Below, piece by piece: positions 29,231-38,519 of a stretch of DNA of 64,000 nucleotides. Every line of letters starts with the position of its first letter. Position 1 is the stretch's first letter. The translations under genes were made by a program, and so were the position numbers. Location: assembly GCF_003412465.1 (NCBI RefSeq), contig NZ_QTJV01000004.1:846680-910679 (forward strand). The letters are read 5' to 3'. Origin of the DNA: Chitinophaga silvisoli. Its GTDB lineage: Bacteria > Bacteroidota > Bacteroidia > Chitinophagales > Chitinophagaceae. Below the pieces are notes generated by a model. The model saw only the letters and a program-made list of their open reading frames with translations, did no database searches and had not been told where the DNA came from.

Positions 29231-30412
29231 ATGGAGATTACAAGCTTCATCCCAATAATCCCTGTCTTATTGTTATCCCTATTTATCCTGAATATTTTCA
29301 ATAAAACAATCCTAAAAATAGAATTGCCAAAAGGAAGAAACCAATCTATTGACGGGTTAAGAGGCTACCTGGCAATCTTCGTATTCTTTCATCATTCAAT
29401 CGTTTGGTATTTTTTTCTAAAAAACGGTTATTGGGCTTTTACCCCCTCCAATTTATATAATCACCTTGGAACAACAAGTGTGGGATTTTTCTTTATGATT
29501 ACTTCGTTTCTATTCTTTTCAAAGATAGCCAATAGCCAAAACCGTAAATTAAACTGGAAGCAATTATATATTGGAAGGGTATTGAGAATATTACCTTTGT
29601 ATTTAACTATTTGCATAGTGGTATTCACAATAGTGTTGATAAAATCAAATTGGATATTAATTGAACCTATTGAAAATATTACAAAGGAAATTATACAATG
29701 GATATCTTTTATTCAGGTAGATATAAATAACTATGCAGACACCCGAATTATAGTCGCAAGAGTAGTATGGAGTTTAGCTTTTGAATGGCTATTTTATTTT
29801 AGCTTGCCATTATTTGGTTGGCTATGCTTTAGAGTAAGGGCTTCGAAATTAACTTTTATTTTGTCATTATTATTATTTGCCCTTTATGCATATATCATCT
29901 GGAACTTTTATCCTGTAGGTGCAGTCAAAAGGTTATGTCCATTTTTAGGGGGCATAGCAGCTGTTTTTGCTTATAAAACCAATAGTTTAAAAGAACTATC
30001 GAGGTCAAATTATCTGTCGATAAATATTGCAATTTTAATCTTAATTACATTATTTTTCTTCAGGGATGCATATTCAATAGTTCCATTTTTATTAATCGTG
30101 ATAATATTCATTTCCTTTGCACTCGGCAATTCTTTATTTGGCATTCTACTACATCCTTATTCTCAATTACTGGGACTCATCTCATATAGTATCTATCTTC
30201 TTCATGGTATCCTATTATTTACAACGTTAAATTTTATCCCAGGATTAAAATCTATTGTAATTGCATCACCGATAAATTACTGGATTTTCATATCCTTTAA
30301 TTGCACAATCCTGGTCTTAGTAAGTGCCATATCTTATAAGTTTATAGAACATCCATTTATTGTGAAAACATCAAAAATAAATCAGGGAAAAAAGGTCACT
30401 TTAAGCCTTTAA
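29231..30412 (+). CDS. acyltransferase-3 family membrane protein (OafA-like)
   Basis: 393 residues with about ten membrane segments. The family signature is clear: an Arg in D-G-L-R-G-Y (near residue 44) and the His pair in F-F-H-H-S (near 54), which in this family move acyl groups such as acetate from a cytoplasmic donor to an exported sugar. The C-terminal segment Y-S-I-Y-L-L-H-G is also typical. It sits within the glycan region, so O-acetylation or another acylation of a surface polysaccharide or lipid is likely. There is no fused SGNH domain. Confidence 0.9.
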   Translation: MEITSFIPIIPVLLLSLFILNIFNKTILKIELPKGRNQSIDGLRGYLAIFVFFHHSIVWYFFLKNGYWAFTPSNLYNHLGTTSVGFFFMITSFLFFSKIANSQNRKLNWKQLYIGRVLRILPLYLTICIVVFTIVLIKSNWILIEPIENITKEIIQWISFIQVDINNYADTRIIVARVVWSLAFEWLFYFSLPLFGWLCFRVRASKLTFILSLLLFALYAYIIWNFYPVGAVKRLCPFLGGIAAVFAYKTNSLKELSRSNYLSINIAILILITLFFFRDAYSIVPFLLIVIIFISFALGNSLFGILLHPYSQLLGLISYSIYLLHGILLFTTLNFIPGLKSIVIASPINYWIFISFNCTILVLVSAISYKFIEHPFIVKTSKINQGKKVTLSL

Positions 30413-30856
30413 TATCACATATTTTTCCTACTCAAGTCCAAATGAATTTACGCCTCTTATAATAGAACAGTTAGCATATAAACGGTGTATTAATAAGCCT
30501 ATTCAATCCTTCCATCATAGTTCGTATGGGTTTAAAATCAAGAAACTACCTTTTTCCACCTGGATGTTTATTGTTTTTCGAATATACTTTCCATATTGTT
30601 TTAATTATATTCCTGTAAAACTAAGTAAAGTCATCGTGATCCAAATATTTCCAAGAATGAAATAAATACCTTTATAAAAATTAAAAAGAATGTTAATTGA
30701 ATTTGACATTCTTTCAATAAAAAATAACAATCCCATCCCGCCCAACAGAAAAAAACCTACCACATTAGAGATAACAGAATGGCTTTTTGAACTGCAATTG
30801 ACCTCATTGATCTAAAACCAAAATCCATTTTAAATTATAACTAAAAAAACAATACT
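30413..30856. other. gap without genes
   Basis: 444 AT-rich bases between the acyltransferase and a small peptide gene. Only short frames with many stops are present, and no strong hairpin. It probably carries the promoter of the peptide gene. Confidence 0.45.
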
Positions 30857-31117
30857 ATGAAAAAATCAAATCTTATTCTCAGCGCTATTGGCTTAATAAG
30901 CATTATAGGCGGTGTCTTAGCATTTAAAGCCCAAAACAGATTTACCGGAACACTTTTTTGTTATACCACTATAGGAATAATAATTGGCAACAAACGGATT
31001 TATGTTCCTGTATTAATTACCAAATATATTCACATCGAAACTGGAACTACATTATTTTGCACCATTCCTGGTCCCAATAAAACATATATTGCGGTAAAAG
31101 TTGAAACATCCCTTTAA
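30857..31117 (+). CDS. small exported peptide, DUF6520-like
   Basis: 86 residues. A signal sequence (MKKSNLILSAIGLISIIGGVLAFKA) ends near residue 23 and leaves a peptide of about 63 residues with two cysteines (positions 34 and 67), rich in T, I and G. The layout (MKK start, GGVLAFKA cleavage region, short mature part) is that of the small exported peptides common in Chitinophaga. It is isolated: the next gene starts 550 bases on. The function is unknown. It is not similar enough to the peptide at 22332 to call them paralogs beyond layout. Confidence 0.6.
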   Translation: MKKSNLILSAIGLISIIGGVLAFKAQNRFTGTLFCYTTIGIIIGNKRIYVPVLITKYIHIETGTTLFCTIPGPNKTYIAVKVETSL

Positions 31118-31665
31118 TTCAACACATGAAATTTTAAGCACGTTAAAAGAGGCAGTCTCCAACGTGCCCCATTAAAATAGAATTACAATTATTCCTTCAA
31201 AAAGAATTATTATTGAGGAATTTCAATTAATTACTTACATAAATTTTGTAAAAAAAGCCTATCCGACAATCAAAATTAACTTGATCAGAAATTATTCTTT
31301 ACCTCATTACAATCTACAATGTTGCATTAGGTAAAGAATAATATCCTGATCACAACACTGAATGAACCCTTTATTAATTAACCTCAAAGGATATTTTTCT
31401 CCAATGTGTATATAATATCATTATCCACGAATAATAATTAGCCATTCCTGACGGCTTCAATTTCCCCAATTAATTAATGATGGAACAGATACACTACTTT
31501 GTATTAGACATTAGCCTGTATAGTTTCTAAATAATCAAAAATTTCATAACTGATGTGACACTTCAGCCTTTTCCTCTTTATTTGTATAACTAAGAATTTT
31601 CCTAACCCCAGGGATCTTCTATTTGAATTAACCCATGAATACATTTAAATTCAAATGTTGCTCCT
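31118..31665. other. gap without genes
   Basis: 548 AT-rich bases. A 7-bp inverted repeat, GCACGTT and AACGTGC (31138-31167), lies just after the peptide gene but lacks a T run, so a terminator is doubtful. Nothing else is recognisable. Confidence 0.4.
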
Positions 31666-32487
31666 ATGCATAATACGCTTAACCTTGCAGCCCCGCCAAA
31701 AGCCAATCCCTGGAAAGAACTAAAAACACTTTCCATTATTATTCCCGCATACAACGAAGAAAAAACAATTACCCAAATTTTAGACAAAATCAGATCCGTT
31801 CTGCTCATCCGCGACATTGAAAAAGAAATAATCATTATCAACGACTGCTCCGGCGACAATACCGAACAGCTGATTCTGGAATATATGAATCTCTACAAGG
31901 AAATCAGGATAAAATACCATGCTCTCCCTGTAAATAGCGGTAAAGGTGCCGCTATTCAGGCGGGAATACTACTGGCGACCGGGGAATACCTAATCATTCA
32001 GGATGCAGACCTTGAATATGATCCTTTCGAATACAATGTCTTACTAAAGCCTATCGTACATGGATTTGCTGATGTCGTCTATGGATCACGTTTTATGGGC
32101 GGCAGCCCTCACAGAATACTTTTCTTTTGGCATACCCTGGGAAACCGTATTCTTACATTCTTCGCCAATATGTTTGCCAACCTCAACCTGACTGATATGG
32201 AAACAGGTTATAAGTTATTCCGGACAGATGTTATCCAGCGGTTATACCTTGAGGAAAAGCGTTTCGGATTTGAACCGGAAGTAACCCTCAAAATGTCCAG
32301 AATAAGAGATCTTCGGATTTACGAAGTAGGCATATCCTATTACGGACGCACTTACAAAGAAGGGAAAAAAATAAACTGGAAAGATGGAGTCAGAACCGTC
32401 TGGTGTATAATAAAATATGGTTTGCTCAGTTCCCGACACCTTAAACAGGAAGCAACAGTAAAGACAAAACAAGTATCCCAACTATAA
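31666..32487 (+). CDS. family 2 glycosyltransferase (polyprenyl-phosphate sugar synthase type)
   Basis: 273 residues. The nucleotide-binding start LSIIIPAYNEEKTI lies at about 22-35 and the donor-metal motif is in IIQDADLEYDP (about 106-116), the pattern of dolichyl/polyprenyl-phosphate mannose or glucose synthases. No membrane segments are seen, so it is a soluble or peripheral enzyme. It would make the lipid-linked sugar used by GT-C transferases such as the six paralogs around it. The methyltransferase gene follows after 10 bases. Confidence 0.9.
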   Translation: MHNTLNLAAPPKANPWKELKTLSIIIPAYNEEKTITQILDKIRSVLLIRDIEKEIIIINDCSGDNTEQLILEYMNLYKEIRIKYHALPVNSGKGAAIQAGILLATGEYLIIQDADLEYDPFEYNVLLKPIVHGFADVVYGSRFMGGSPHRILFFWHTLGNRILTFFANMFANLNLTDMETGYKLFRTDVIQRLYLEEKRFGFEPEVTLKMSRIRDLRIYEVGISYYGRTYKEGKKINWKDGVRTVWCIIKYGLLSSRHLKQEATVKTKQVSQL

Positions 32488-32497
32488 ATTAGCCCCA

Positions 32498-33229
32498 ATG
32501 GCAAGATCAACAGTTGATGAAATAGGCCTCTCCACACTTGAAAACCTAAGTGTTGTCGATCGTTTGAACGACTGGATGTTTGAAAGTATTTTCCCCTTTG
32601 TCAAAGGCAGGGTGCTAGAGATAGGTAGTGGTATTGGTAATATCTCTGAGTGTTTTGTTAAAAACAACCTGGCTATTACCCTCAGTGATTATAGTGACTA
32701 TTATTGCAACCATTTGGATAAGAAGTTCGCCAATCAACCACTGGTAGAAGGCATCTTCCAGATTGACCTGGCCGATGCAGATTTTGAAAGCAGGTATAAT
32801 TTACTGACAGGAAAATTCGATACTGTATTCGCCTTAAATGTTATCGAGCATATCAAGGATGACCAGCTGGCAATTGCAAATTGCAAAAAATTATTAAAAC
32901 CAGACGGCCACCTTATCATATTAGTGCCTGCCTACCAAACCTTATATAACGGTTTTGATGTAGAATTGGAACATTACCGCCGGTATACCCGAAAAACGGT
33001 CAGCGAACTATTCATTTCCCAGCAAATAAATATCCTGCAAACCTGGTATTTTAATTTGGCAGGCATCTTAGGCTGGTTTGTTTCCGGTACTATTCTCCGT
33101 AAAAGACAATTGCCATCAGGACAACTGAGCTTCTATAATAAATTGGTTCCTATTTTCCGTGTAATAGATCGCATAACACTAAACCAGGCTGGATTGTCTG
33201 TCATTATTGTCGGGCAGAAACCGGAGTAA
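32498..33229 (+). CDS. class I SAM-dependent methyltransferase
   Basis: 243 residues with a Rossmann-fold SAM site: motif I V-L-E-I-G-S-G-I-G-N (39-48), an acidic residue at the end of strand two, and N-V-I-E-H-I near 110-116. The usual C-terminal beta-hairpin follows. It is encoded 10 bases after the family 2 glycosyltransferase and probably translated with it. Substrate candidates are a sugar or a lipid-linked intermediate. The last 26 bases overlap the end of the convergent sugar isomerase gene. Confidence 0.88.
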   Translation: MARSTVDEIGLSTLENLSVVDRLNDWMFESIFPFVKGRVLEIGSGIGNISECFVKNNLAITLSDYSDYYCNHLDKKFANQPLVEGIFQIDLADADFESRYNLLTGKFDTVFALNVIEHIKDDQLAIANCKKLLKPDGHLIILVPAYQTLYNGFDVELEHYRRYTRKTVSELFISQQINILQTWYFNLAGILGWFVSGTILRKRQLPSGQLSFYNKLVPIFRVIDRITLNQAGLSVIIVGQKPE

Positions 33230-33992
33230 GTTTTTTCCTGAGTAACGCCATCATATACACATTAATATCCCACTGACTTACTTTATGAGTAAGGTACGGA
33301 AATGGACCAAACTCCGTAGTGATAGTCAATGTCTCATCCTCCTGGTATCGTTCGGCTATTTTAAGCCACCATGCCACATGTTTATTTACAGCATCCTGCC
33401 ATTCCGGTAATCTCGGATCCGGAATCTGTGGCCCTTCCGGAAAACCTACCCGGGAATGTATATGAGCAGTCCGGCTGATAGCTAAGTCAACAGCCTCGAC
33501 CTGGTCTTCAAGGTAAGATTCTGCAACATTTACCCAGTGAGAGATATCAAATGTAAGCTGCAGCTCAGGGTTAGCTTCCAGATATGGCTTTGTTATATGC
33601 GCTGCAAAACTAAATTTTCCGCGATGTGTTTCATGAATCACCCCAGCTCCGGCAAGTTTAATCAAAGCATTATTTTGTTCAAAAGAAAAGATGTCTCTCC
33701 CCGTCTGGGAATTAATTTTATCATGAGGATATTGCTTCACTCTTTCCATCCATTTCGCATACAAATCAAAATGTCTATTGAAATCGGGAGAATTAGTATC
33801 AAAATGCTGCGGTAATATTTGAAGCTGGTTCTTCTCTGCCAAATTCCAGACCTCATCCAGCATAGCATCCGTGGTATCGGTTGCAATGGCATATTCAATA
33901 CCATCATATCCTTCCCGCTTTACCTTAACCATAAAAGCCTCCCAGGAAAGGTTCTCACTCCCCCATCTGGGACAAAAGAATTTCAGTTGCAC
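33204..33992 (-). CDS. sugar phosphate isomerase/epimerase family protein
   Basis: 262 residues of the xylose-isomerase-like TIM-barrel family. Typical features are the N-terminal Y-D-G-I-E-Y, several His and Glu residues at strand ends (IHETHRGKFSF, FDISHW, HIHSRVGF, TTEFGP) that bind a metal, and no signal peptide. It starts with GTG, whose first base overlaps the upstream stop (TAGTG). It is the last gene of a three-gene minus-strand operon after an MFS sugar transporter and a dioxygenase. A role in catabolism of a sugar or inositol-like compound is likely. Confidence 0.88.
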   Translation of the reverse strand: MQLKFFCPRWGSENLSWEAFMVKVKREGYDGIEYAIATDTTDAMLDEVWNLAEKNQLQILPQHFDTNSPDFNRHFDLYAKWMERVKQYPHDKINSQTGRDIFSFEQNNALIKLAGAGVIHETHRGKFSFAAHITKPYLEANPELQLTFDISHWVNVAESYLEDQVEAVDLAISRTAHIHSRVGFPEGPQIPDPRLPEWQDAVNKHVAWWLKIAERYQEDETLTITTEFGPFPYLTHKVSQWDINVYMMALLRKKLTPVSARQ

Positions 33993-34825
33993 TAAATAGT
34001 TGTTTTAATTACCAATTTTTCAGGCCTTAAATATGGTTTTGTTGCATCTACTGTACCTTTCCAGGAATAAGGATCATCCCCCGCTACCATAACGATATCT
34101 CTCAAATCCTCCGTTGGTGGTAAATTACCATCCTGATCCCATGGTAACATTGATTCTGCACTCATATAGTGATTTACCAATGCTGTCCGGAAACAGTTTG
34201 TCGTCTTATTTCTTAATGAACTATGCAGTGTATATCCATGAAAAAACACGACTGATCCGCTCTTCACCTGCACAGGGATAGCTTCTCCTGCAAATGAGCT
34301 TACATCAACGGTATCCACATCTGCATATTCATTACTACTATTATCTACCCGCCTCATAATGTACCCTGGTTTTCCTGGAATAATCCAGAGACAGCCATTC
34401 TCTACTGTTGCATCATCTATAGCGATCCATACACCGGTCAATGTCCTGTCTCTTGTAGGAATATAAAATTCATCCTGATGCCATGATTGCCCAGCTTTCC
34501 CTGGCCCCTTTACAAACAACATAGATTGCATGCATTTAACATTTGGGCTAATAATCTTAGTCAGGACATCTACTATACCTTTATGAAACAAGGATTTATA
34601 GATAACAGGGGACAGTTTATGCGGAAAATGAATCGCTACATACTGTTTGAGTACATCTTCATCACCGATACTATCATCAGTATCAAGCATACCTTCTATC
34701 ACTCCTCTCCTGCCTCTGAATATATCAGCAGTCTCCTTTTTCAAAGAAGCAATTTCATCAGACGTGAAAAGATCAGGTACCACTACATACCCTAATTCTT
34801 TGTAAGCATTTATATCAGTGTTCAT
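33992..34825 (-). CDS. phytanoyl-CoA dioxygenase family protein
   Basis: 277 residues of the Fe(II)/2-oxoglutarate oxygenase PhyH family. The metal triad is visible as H116-x-D118 (in SWHQDEF) and a distal His in FFHGYTLHSS (196 or 201), with R213 positioned to bind 2-oxoglutarate. No signal peptide. It lies in the middle of the operon: the start overlaps the transporter stop by 4 bases (ATGA) and its stop overlaps the isomerase GTG by one base. Such genes near sugar transporters probably hydroxylate a small carbon source. The substrate is unknown. Confidence 0.9.
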   Translation of the reverse strand: MNTDINAYKELGYVVVPDLFTSDEIASLKKETADIFRGRRGVIEGMLDTDDSIGDEDVLKQYVAIHFPHKLSPVIYKSLFHKGIVDVLTKIISPNVKCMQSMLFVKGPGKAGQSWHQDEFYIPTRDRTLTGVWIAIDDATVENGCLWIIPGKPGYIMRRVDNSSNEYADVDTVDVSSFAGEAIPVQVKSGSVVFFHGYTLHSSLRNKTTNCFRTALVNHYMSAESMLPWDQDGNLPPTEDLRDIVMVAGDDPYSWKGTVDATKPYLRPEKLVIKTTI

Positions 34826-36144
34826 ACAAATAATGTTTCTATTTCTTCTAATGATTTACCCTTGGTTTCAGGGATGTTTGTAACCATATAAACAAATGCA
34901 ATCGCACAGAAAAACGCATAAATACCCAGCGTAACTGATGTAGTCATGTGTGTAGTCATAATAGGGAAGCTATAGCTAATAATAAAATCAGCAATCCATA
35001 ATGCAAACGTGGATAAAGACAAGGCTAAAGCTCTGATTCTGTTAGGAAAAATTTCGGACAAATACACCCAGGTCACTGCACCTAATGTGCAACCAAAGCT
35101 GGCTACATAAACCAATACTGCTATCAGGATGATATAATACTGGAAATATTTCAGGTAAAAACAAACTGCTACTATCACAAGTGAGAGTCCCATTAATATA
35201 CTTCCAATTAATAAAAACTGCTTTCTTCCCACTTTATCTACCAAACCTATTGCAATAAATGTGGATACAACGTTTACTATGCCGATGATAATTGTATATA
35301 CCAGGGAGTCATTATTACCGATCCCGGTCTGGTTAAATATTACAGGGGCATAATACAGGATGGCGTTAATCCCCGTCACCTGCTGGAACACCGCTAATAA
35401 AATACCGGCTATTATTACCCTGCTATACTTCTTCTCAAATAAATGACCAATGGAGATCTGCTCATGACTGGAAAAACTCTTTTTAATGTCTTCCAACTCC
35501 TGGTGTAATTGAAACGATGGGACTATTCTCTTTAATACCACCATAGATTCATTGATCCTGTCTTTACCTACCAGCCACCTAGGACTTTCGGGTACAAAAA
35601 ACAACATAATTAAAAATAACAAAGAAGGAACTAACTGACTGCCAAACATCCATCGCCAGTTATTTACGCCAGTCTCATTTAGTCCATAATTAGTAAAATA
35701 AGCCAACAATATACCCGTTACGATCGCCAACTGGTATAAGGCTACCAATCTTCCCCTCTCAGACGAAGGGGCAATCTCAGCTATATACATTGGAGACACC
35801 ATTGCCGCAGAACCCACTCCAATGCCGCCAATAATTCTAAATAATATAAAAGAAAAAAGGGAATGTGAAACTGCAGCCCCAAGGCCAGATATTGCGAACA
35901 ATAAAGCACAAATTATTAAACAAAGTCTCCGGCCATACCTGTCAGATAAGTATCCCGCTGTTACTGATCCAAGTGCGCATCCAATCAAACCAGATCCTAC
36001 AGCCCAACCAAGCGCCACAGCATCCATATTGAAATAACTCTGTATATATGAAATTGCACCGGAGATGATAGCTGTATCAAAACCAAATAACAAGCCACCT
36101 AATGCTGCAGTGGCACTAATGAGGATAACAAATCCGTTTTTCAT
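34822..36144 (-). CDS. sugar porter family MFS transporter
   Basis: 440 residues, twelve membrane segments. Sugar porter signatures are present: GFDTAIISG in segment 1, SDRYGRR between segments 2 and 3, PESPRWL after segment 6, a QQVTGINAILYYAP block in segment 7 and PETKG near the C-terminus. It probably imports a monosaccharide or polyol by proton symport. It is the first gene of a tightly overlapping operon with the dioxygenase and the isomerase, so uptake and the first catabolic steps are expressed together. Confidence 0.95.
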   Translation of the reverse strand: MKNGFVILISATAALGGLLFGFDTAIISGAISYIQSYFNMDAVALGWAVGSGLIGCALGSVTAGYLSDRYGRRLCLIICALLFAISGLGAAVSHSLFSFILFRIIGGIGVGSAAMVSPMYIAEIAPSSERGRLVALYQLAIVTGILLAYFTNYGLNETGVNNWRWMFGSQLVPSLLFLIMLFFVPESPRWLVGKDRINESMVVLKRIVPSFQLHQELEDIKKSFSSHEQISIGHLFEKKYSRVIIAGILLAVFQQVTGINAILYYAPVIFNQTGIGNNDSLVYTIIIGIVNVVSTFIAIGLVDKVGRKQFLLIGSILMGLSLVIVAVCFYLKYFQYYIILIAVLVYVASFGCTLGAVTWVYLSEIFPNRIRALALSLSTFALWIADFIISYSFPIMTTHMTTSVTLGIYAFFCAIAFVYMVTNIPETKGKSLEEIETLFV

Positions 36145-36324
36145 AAACTGATGGTTGCATTACATGGGTAAAGGTAACATCTTCATATTGTCATTATAAT
36201 GCATGACCCAAATTGTTACGTGTTATTTAAATTAGCATCATAACGTTTACCTGCTTCATATTCCTGATCTCCAAAACATATCTTCCTTCCCAAACCTTAT
36301 ATTTCACTACAAACCTCTTATTAA

Positions 36325-37842
36325 ATGTCGTTACCATCCATTGTTCTTCAGTCCCAAAGGAGCTCAACCTATTATTATATTACCACTGCCATTATTGTTA
36401 CATTCATCATCTGGTTCATTTTTAAACTCATTTACCCCTATCCATTTATTACAATCGACTCCTATTATTATATAGGAGCTGCCTATGAAAATTCAGCTGT
36501 AGGATCCTGGCCAATAGGTTATTCCAAATTCATTCGTCTTGTAGGCTATATCTCTCATTCTCACAAACTATTAGTTACTGTTCAATATTTTTTACTCCAG
36601 GCCTCTTTTATCTATCTTTTTCTTACTATTCACAATATTTTCCAAATAGGCAAATGGCAATCTATTATCCTCTTCATTTTTCTATTCCTTAATCCACTGT
36701 TTATATATGGCAGTAACCACATCATGTCGGATATCCTTTTTTGCAGTCTGGCAATCTGCTGGATTTGTCAACTTTTATGGATGATAAAACGTCCTCAACC
36801 GTATATGATATTTACACAAGCTATCCTGTTAACCATCATATTTTCCATTCGGTATACCGCTTTATATTTCCCGCTATTCACCATTATTGTCTACATTATT
36901 AGTCCTCAATCCACCTGGCGTAAAATTGCAGGAATTGGCCTAACTTTTTTGTTACTGGGATCTTTTATTCAATTCACCAGAATCAAAATGGAAGAAGTGG
37001 GTGGTGTCCGCCAGTTCTCATCTGCAGGCGGCTGGAAGCAGGCATCTAATGCATTATACATGTATGAACATATCGCAGCAGTGGACAACACACCTGTGCC
37101 CGATAAATTCAAATTACTCCATCAGCTGACTAAAAACTATTTTAATGGCCCACATACACATGTAGACCTCTATAATATTGATCAGGATTTCACAACCGGT
37201 AGTTTTTATGTTGCAGCTTATGAATCCCCTCTTATGCAATATCTCCGGATCAAACTAGGAGAGAATGCCGATGTTTTTGAATTCAAAAACATCGCACCAT
37301 TTGGACCTTTCTTCAATTCATATGGCACATATTTGATTATTCACCATCCCATTCCTTATCTCCAATATGTAGTGCTGCCAGATGTCATGGCTTACTTATT
37401 TCCCTTTCCTGAAATTTATGGAACACCTAATGACCTTTATTATCTTTGGTCAAATCATTTAGGGGAGATGGCTAAGAGTTGGTTTGGGCTAAGTTCTATA
37501 ACTATACCTAAGAAATTTATTGAAATCAGGGCAGTTATTTTAAGTCCTTATCCGTTATTATTTTTTATTATCCATGCAATTTTCATATTGTCTCTCATCG
37601 CACTCATTTCTCAGAAACAATACAGACAATGGGATACACATACAAGAAAATCGTATCTGTTTATTTCTGCCATCTGCATTGCCAACTTTCTCTTCACAAT
37701 ACTATCTGCAGCATCTGTACTTAGGTTTCAGTTCACTTTTATAATAATAGAATTTCTGACCGCATTAATATCAATTACATTTATTAGGAATGATAAAGAA
37801 CAGATCGAAAAAAGGGTACTATCAGATGATTTACACAATTAA
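36325..37842 (+). CDS. polytopic GT-C-like membrane protein, paralog 2 of 6
   Basis: 505 residues. Same design as the other paralogs: first membrane segment, then D45-S-Y-Y-Y, the block W-P-I-G-Y-S-K-F-I-R, a run of membrane segments with I-R-Y-T-A-L-Y-F-P, the soluble signature R-Q-F-S-S-A-G-G-W-K-Q-A-S-N-A-L-Y-M-Y-E-H (about 228-248) and H-H-P-I-P-Y-L-Q-Y-V-V-L-P-D before the last segments. Closest in appearance to paralog 3. It stands alone on the plus strand, diverging from the MFS operon with 180 bases between. Predicted to transfer sugars from a polyprenyl carrier in the periplasm. Confidence 0.72.
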   Translation: MSLPSIVLQSQRSSTYYYITTAIIVTFIIWFIFKLIYPYPFITIDSYYYIGAAYENSAVGSWPIGYSKFIRLVGYISHSHKLLVTVQYFLLQASFIYLFLTIHNIFQIGKWQSIILFIFLFLNPLFIYGSNHIMSDILFCSLAICWICQLLWMIKRPQPYMIFTQAILLTIIFSIRYTALYFPLFTIIVYIISPQSTWRKIAGIGLTFLLLGSFIQFTRIKMEEVGGVRQFSSAGGWKQASNALYMYEHIAAVDNTPVPDKFKLLHQLTKNYFNGPHTHVDLYNIDQDFTTGSFYVAAYESPLMQYLRIKLGENADVFEFKNIAPFGPFFNSYGTYLIIHHPIPYLQYVVLPDVMAYLFPFPEIYGTPNDLYYLWSNHLGEMAKSWFGLSSITIPKKFIEIRAVILSPYPLLFFIIHAIFILSLIALISQKQYRQWDTHTRKSYLFISAICIANFLFTILSAASVLRFQFTFIIIEFLTALISITFIRNDKEQIEKRVLSDDLHN

Positions 37843-38073
37843 ATAATTTTGACGAAGTCCTTGTTCATTATTTTGCTGATTATAAACAGAAATCTGAATA
37901 GTAAATAAAGGTAAATATGGGGAGTTATCTTAAAATGAGACAAGCAACAAAAAAGTAATAGCCCCGCTTATAGAGGATGCTATAAACCATCTAAAGTGCA
38001 GATAATTTATACAAAAAGTTGGAAAATGGTGATTACTCAGTGGAGATAAAAGCTATTAAAGAAAAAGAAGTTA

Positions 38074-38280
38074 TCACCTAAAATTTTCGTGATTCTTAAT
38101 ATGATGAGCTGCACGAACTAATACAAAACGAGGGTGATTGCCACAATGATTACAAGGTGGAAAACGCTCGCCCATGACAGCAGTGACCTCATGCTCTTCA
38201 TTATGATTAGTATCATGAGTAACTTTGTAAATGCCTGATTTAGGTACTTCTTGACCTGGTTTGTAAACTTCATTTGCCAT
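38074..38280 (-). CDS. YjzC-like small protein
   Basis: 68 residues from the ATG at 38280. The sequence begins MANEVYKPGQEVPKSGIY and continues with H-E-V-T-A-V-M-G-E-R-F-P-P-C-N-H-C, the pattern of YjzC-type small proteins, with a C-x-x-C pair and several histidines suggesting a metal site. The open frame extends 32 codons upstream but that part is unlike the family. The function is unknown. It is a single gene between two of the GT-C-like paralogs, with about 230 bases of empty sequence on either side. Confidence 0.72.
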   Translation of the reverse strand: MANEVYKPGQEVPKSGIYKVTHDTNHNEEHEVTAVMGERFPPCNHCGNHPRFVLVRAAHHIKNHENFR

Positions 38281-38519
38281 AAAATATATAATTTGATGAG
38301 AACTACTTATTGCATTTATAATGCGTGTATAACATTTCAATGACAAAATAGCATATAACATCGATTTCAATGACAACCCGGCTCATTTAAATAGCAGTTT
38401 ATAAGAAATCAAAATTTTGTTAACTTGGTTTTATAGCCAGGGAGACTATGGTAGTTAGACATATCTGCAATTAAATGGATATTTCATACCCAAAATATTA
38501 GTGAGACAAAACAATAAAT

